Origin: an uncultured Erysipelotrichaceae bacterium
GTDB lineage: Bacteria > Bacillota_I > Bacilli_A > RFN20 > CAG-826
Length of the DNA stretch: 13,005 bases
Assembly: GCA_902799855.1 (NCBI GenBank)
Contig: CADCCA010000026.1
Coordinates: 1 to 13,005, forward strand
Direction of reading: 5' to 3'
Part shown: positions 12,895 through 13,005 of the stretch, in pieces
Layout of the letters: every line of letters starts with the position of its first letter
Position numbering within the stretch: position 1 is the first letter of the stretch
The notes under the pieces: model-generated
Databases searched by the model: none
The model's input: only the letters and a program-made list of their open reading frames with translations
Told to the model about the DNA's origin: nothing
Translations under genes and position numbers: made by a program

Positions 12895-13005
12895 TATAAT
12901 ATTTCATATCTCATTAACAATATATGTATCCAAGGGATGCATTAATGTTTGACCCCTAAAGGTCTCTTTTTATTCCTTGGTAAAATAAATAAGGATAGTC
13001 GCGGG
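12895..13005 (+). promoter_or_regulatory. forward -10 box and structured leader running off the right edge
   Basis: A perfect TATAAT sits at 12895-12900, with only a poor -35. The transcript could fold through CCAAGG (12930-12935) with CCTTGG (12975-12980), enclosing GACC/GGTC (12951-12954 and 12961-12964) that is followed by TCTTTTTATT. TATCC (12927-12931) could instead pair with GGATA (12993-12997). This looks like an attenuator or leader of a plus-strand gene outside the window. I do not recognise a named riboswitch class. Confidence 0.4.

Noticed and set aside
12983..13005. T-box riboswitch end motif at the right edge
   Set aside because: The sequence ends in CGCGGG like some T-boxes, but the UGGN core is missing and only about 100 bases separate it from the apparent promoter, too few for a T-box leader.
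1..13005. CRISPR arrays, tRNA/rRNA genes, insertion sequences
   Set aside because: No spaced direct repeats, cloverleaf patterns, rRNA segments or transposase frames were seen.

Overview
The window comes from an AT-rich, low-GC Gram-positive-type bacterium. Every assigned tryptophan is TGG and one gene ends in TGA, which fits the standard genetic code. The gene repertoire (arginine deiminase, complete opp operon, zinc-type L31, strong AGGAGG-type ribosome binding sites) suggests Bacilli or a lineage near the Mollicutes. The exact taxon cannot be read from this window.

Layout. (1) 87-257 (+): a 56-residue protein matching the N-terminal domain of chlamydial histone H1-like Hc1, followed by a bidirectional terminator. 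(2) 319-5112 (-): a tight four-gene unit transcribed as EamA/DMT permease, arginine deiminase (arcA), ornithine carbamoyltransferase (argF/arcB) and methionyl-tRNA synthetase (metG). Its TATAAT box lies so close to the first ATG that the message should be nearly leaderless. (3) 5113-5418: a divergent control region with AT-rich dyads and the opp promoter. (4) 5419-12464 (+): a five-gene oligopeptide ABC importer (oppA, B, C, D, F) ending in a strong bidirectional terminator. (5) 12521-12736 (-): ribosomal protein L31 (rpmE) with a structured leader. (6) 12737-13005: the rpmE control region and a forward -10 box that starts a structured leader running off the window.

How the genes fit together. 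OppA captures peptides outside the cell, OppB and OppC form the channel, and OppD and OppF power it. Arginine released from peptides can feed ArcA and then ornithine carbamoyltransferase. The carbamate kinase and the ArcD antiporter of a standard arginine deiminase cluster are absent here, and an EamA permease sits where a transporter would be expected.

The main discovery candidate is OppA. Directly after its lipobox it carries about 75 residues that look like the usual C-terminal tail of this family, and the protein stops exactly where that tail would normally begin. It reads as a complete but circularly permuted binding protein. The ATPases are also unusual: OppD has a charged coiled-coil insert and an extra C-terminal region of about 230 residues, and OppF has a helical insert just before its Q-loop. 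The Hc1-like protein, the leaderless operon and the right-edge leader are secondary points.
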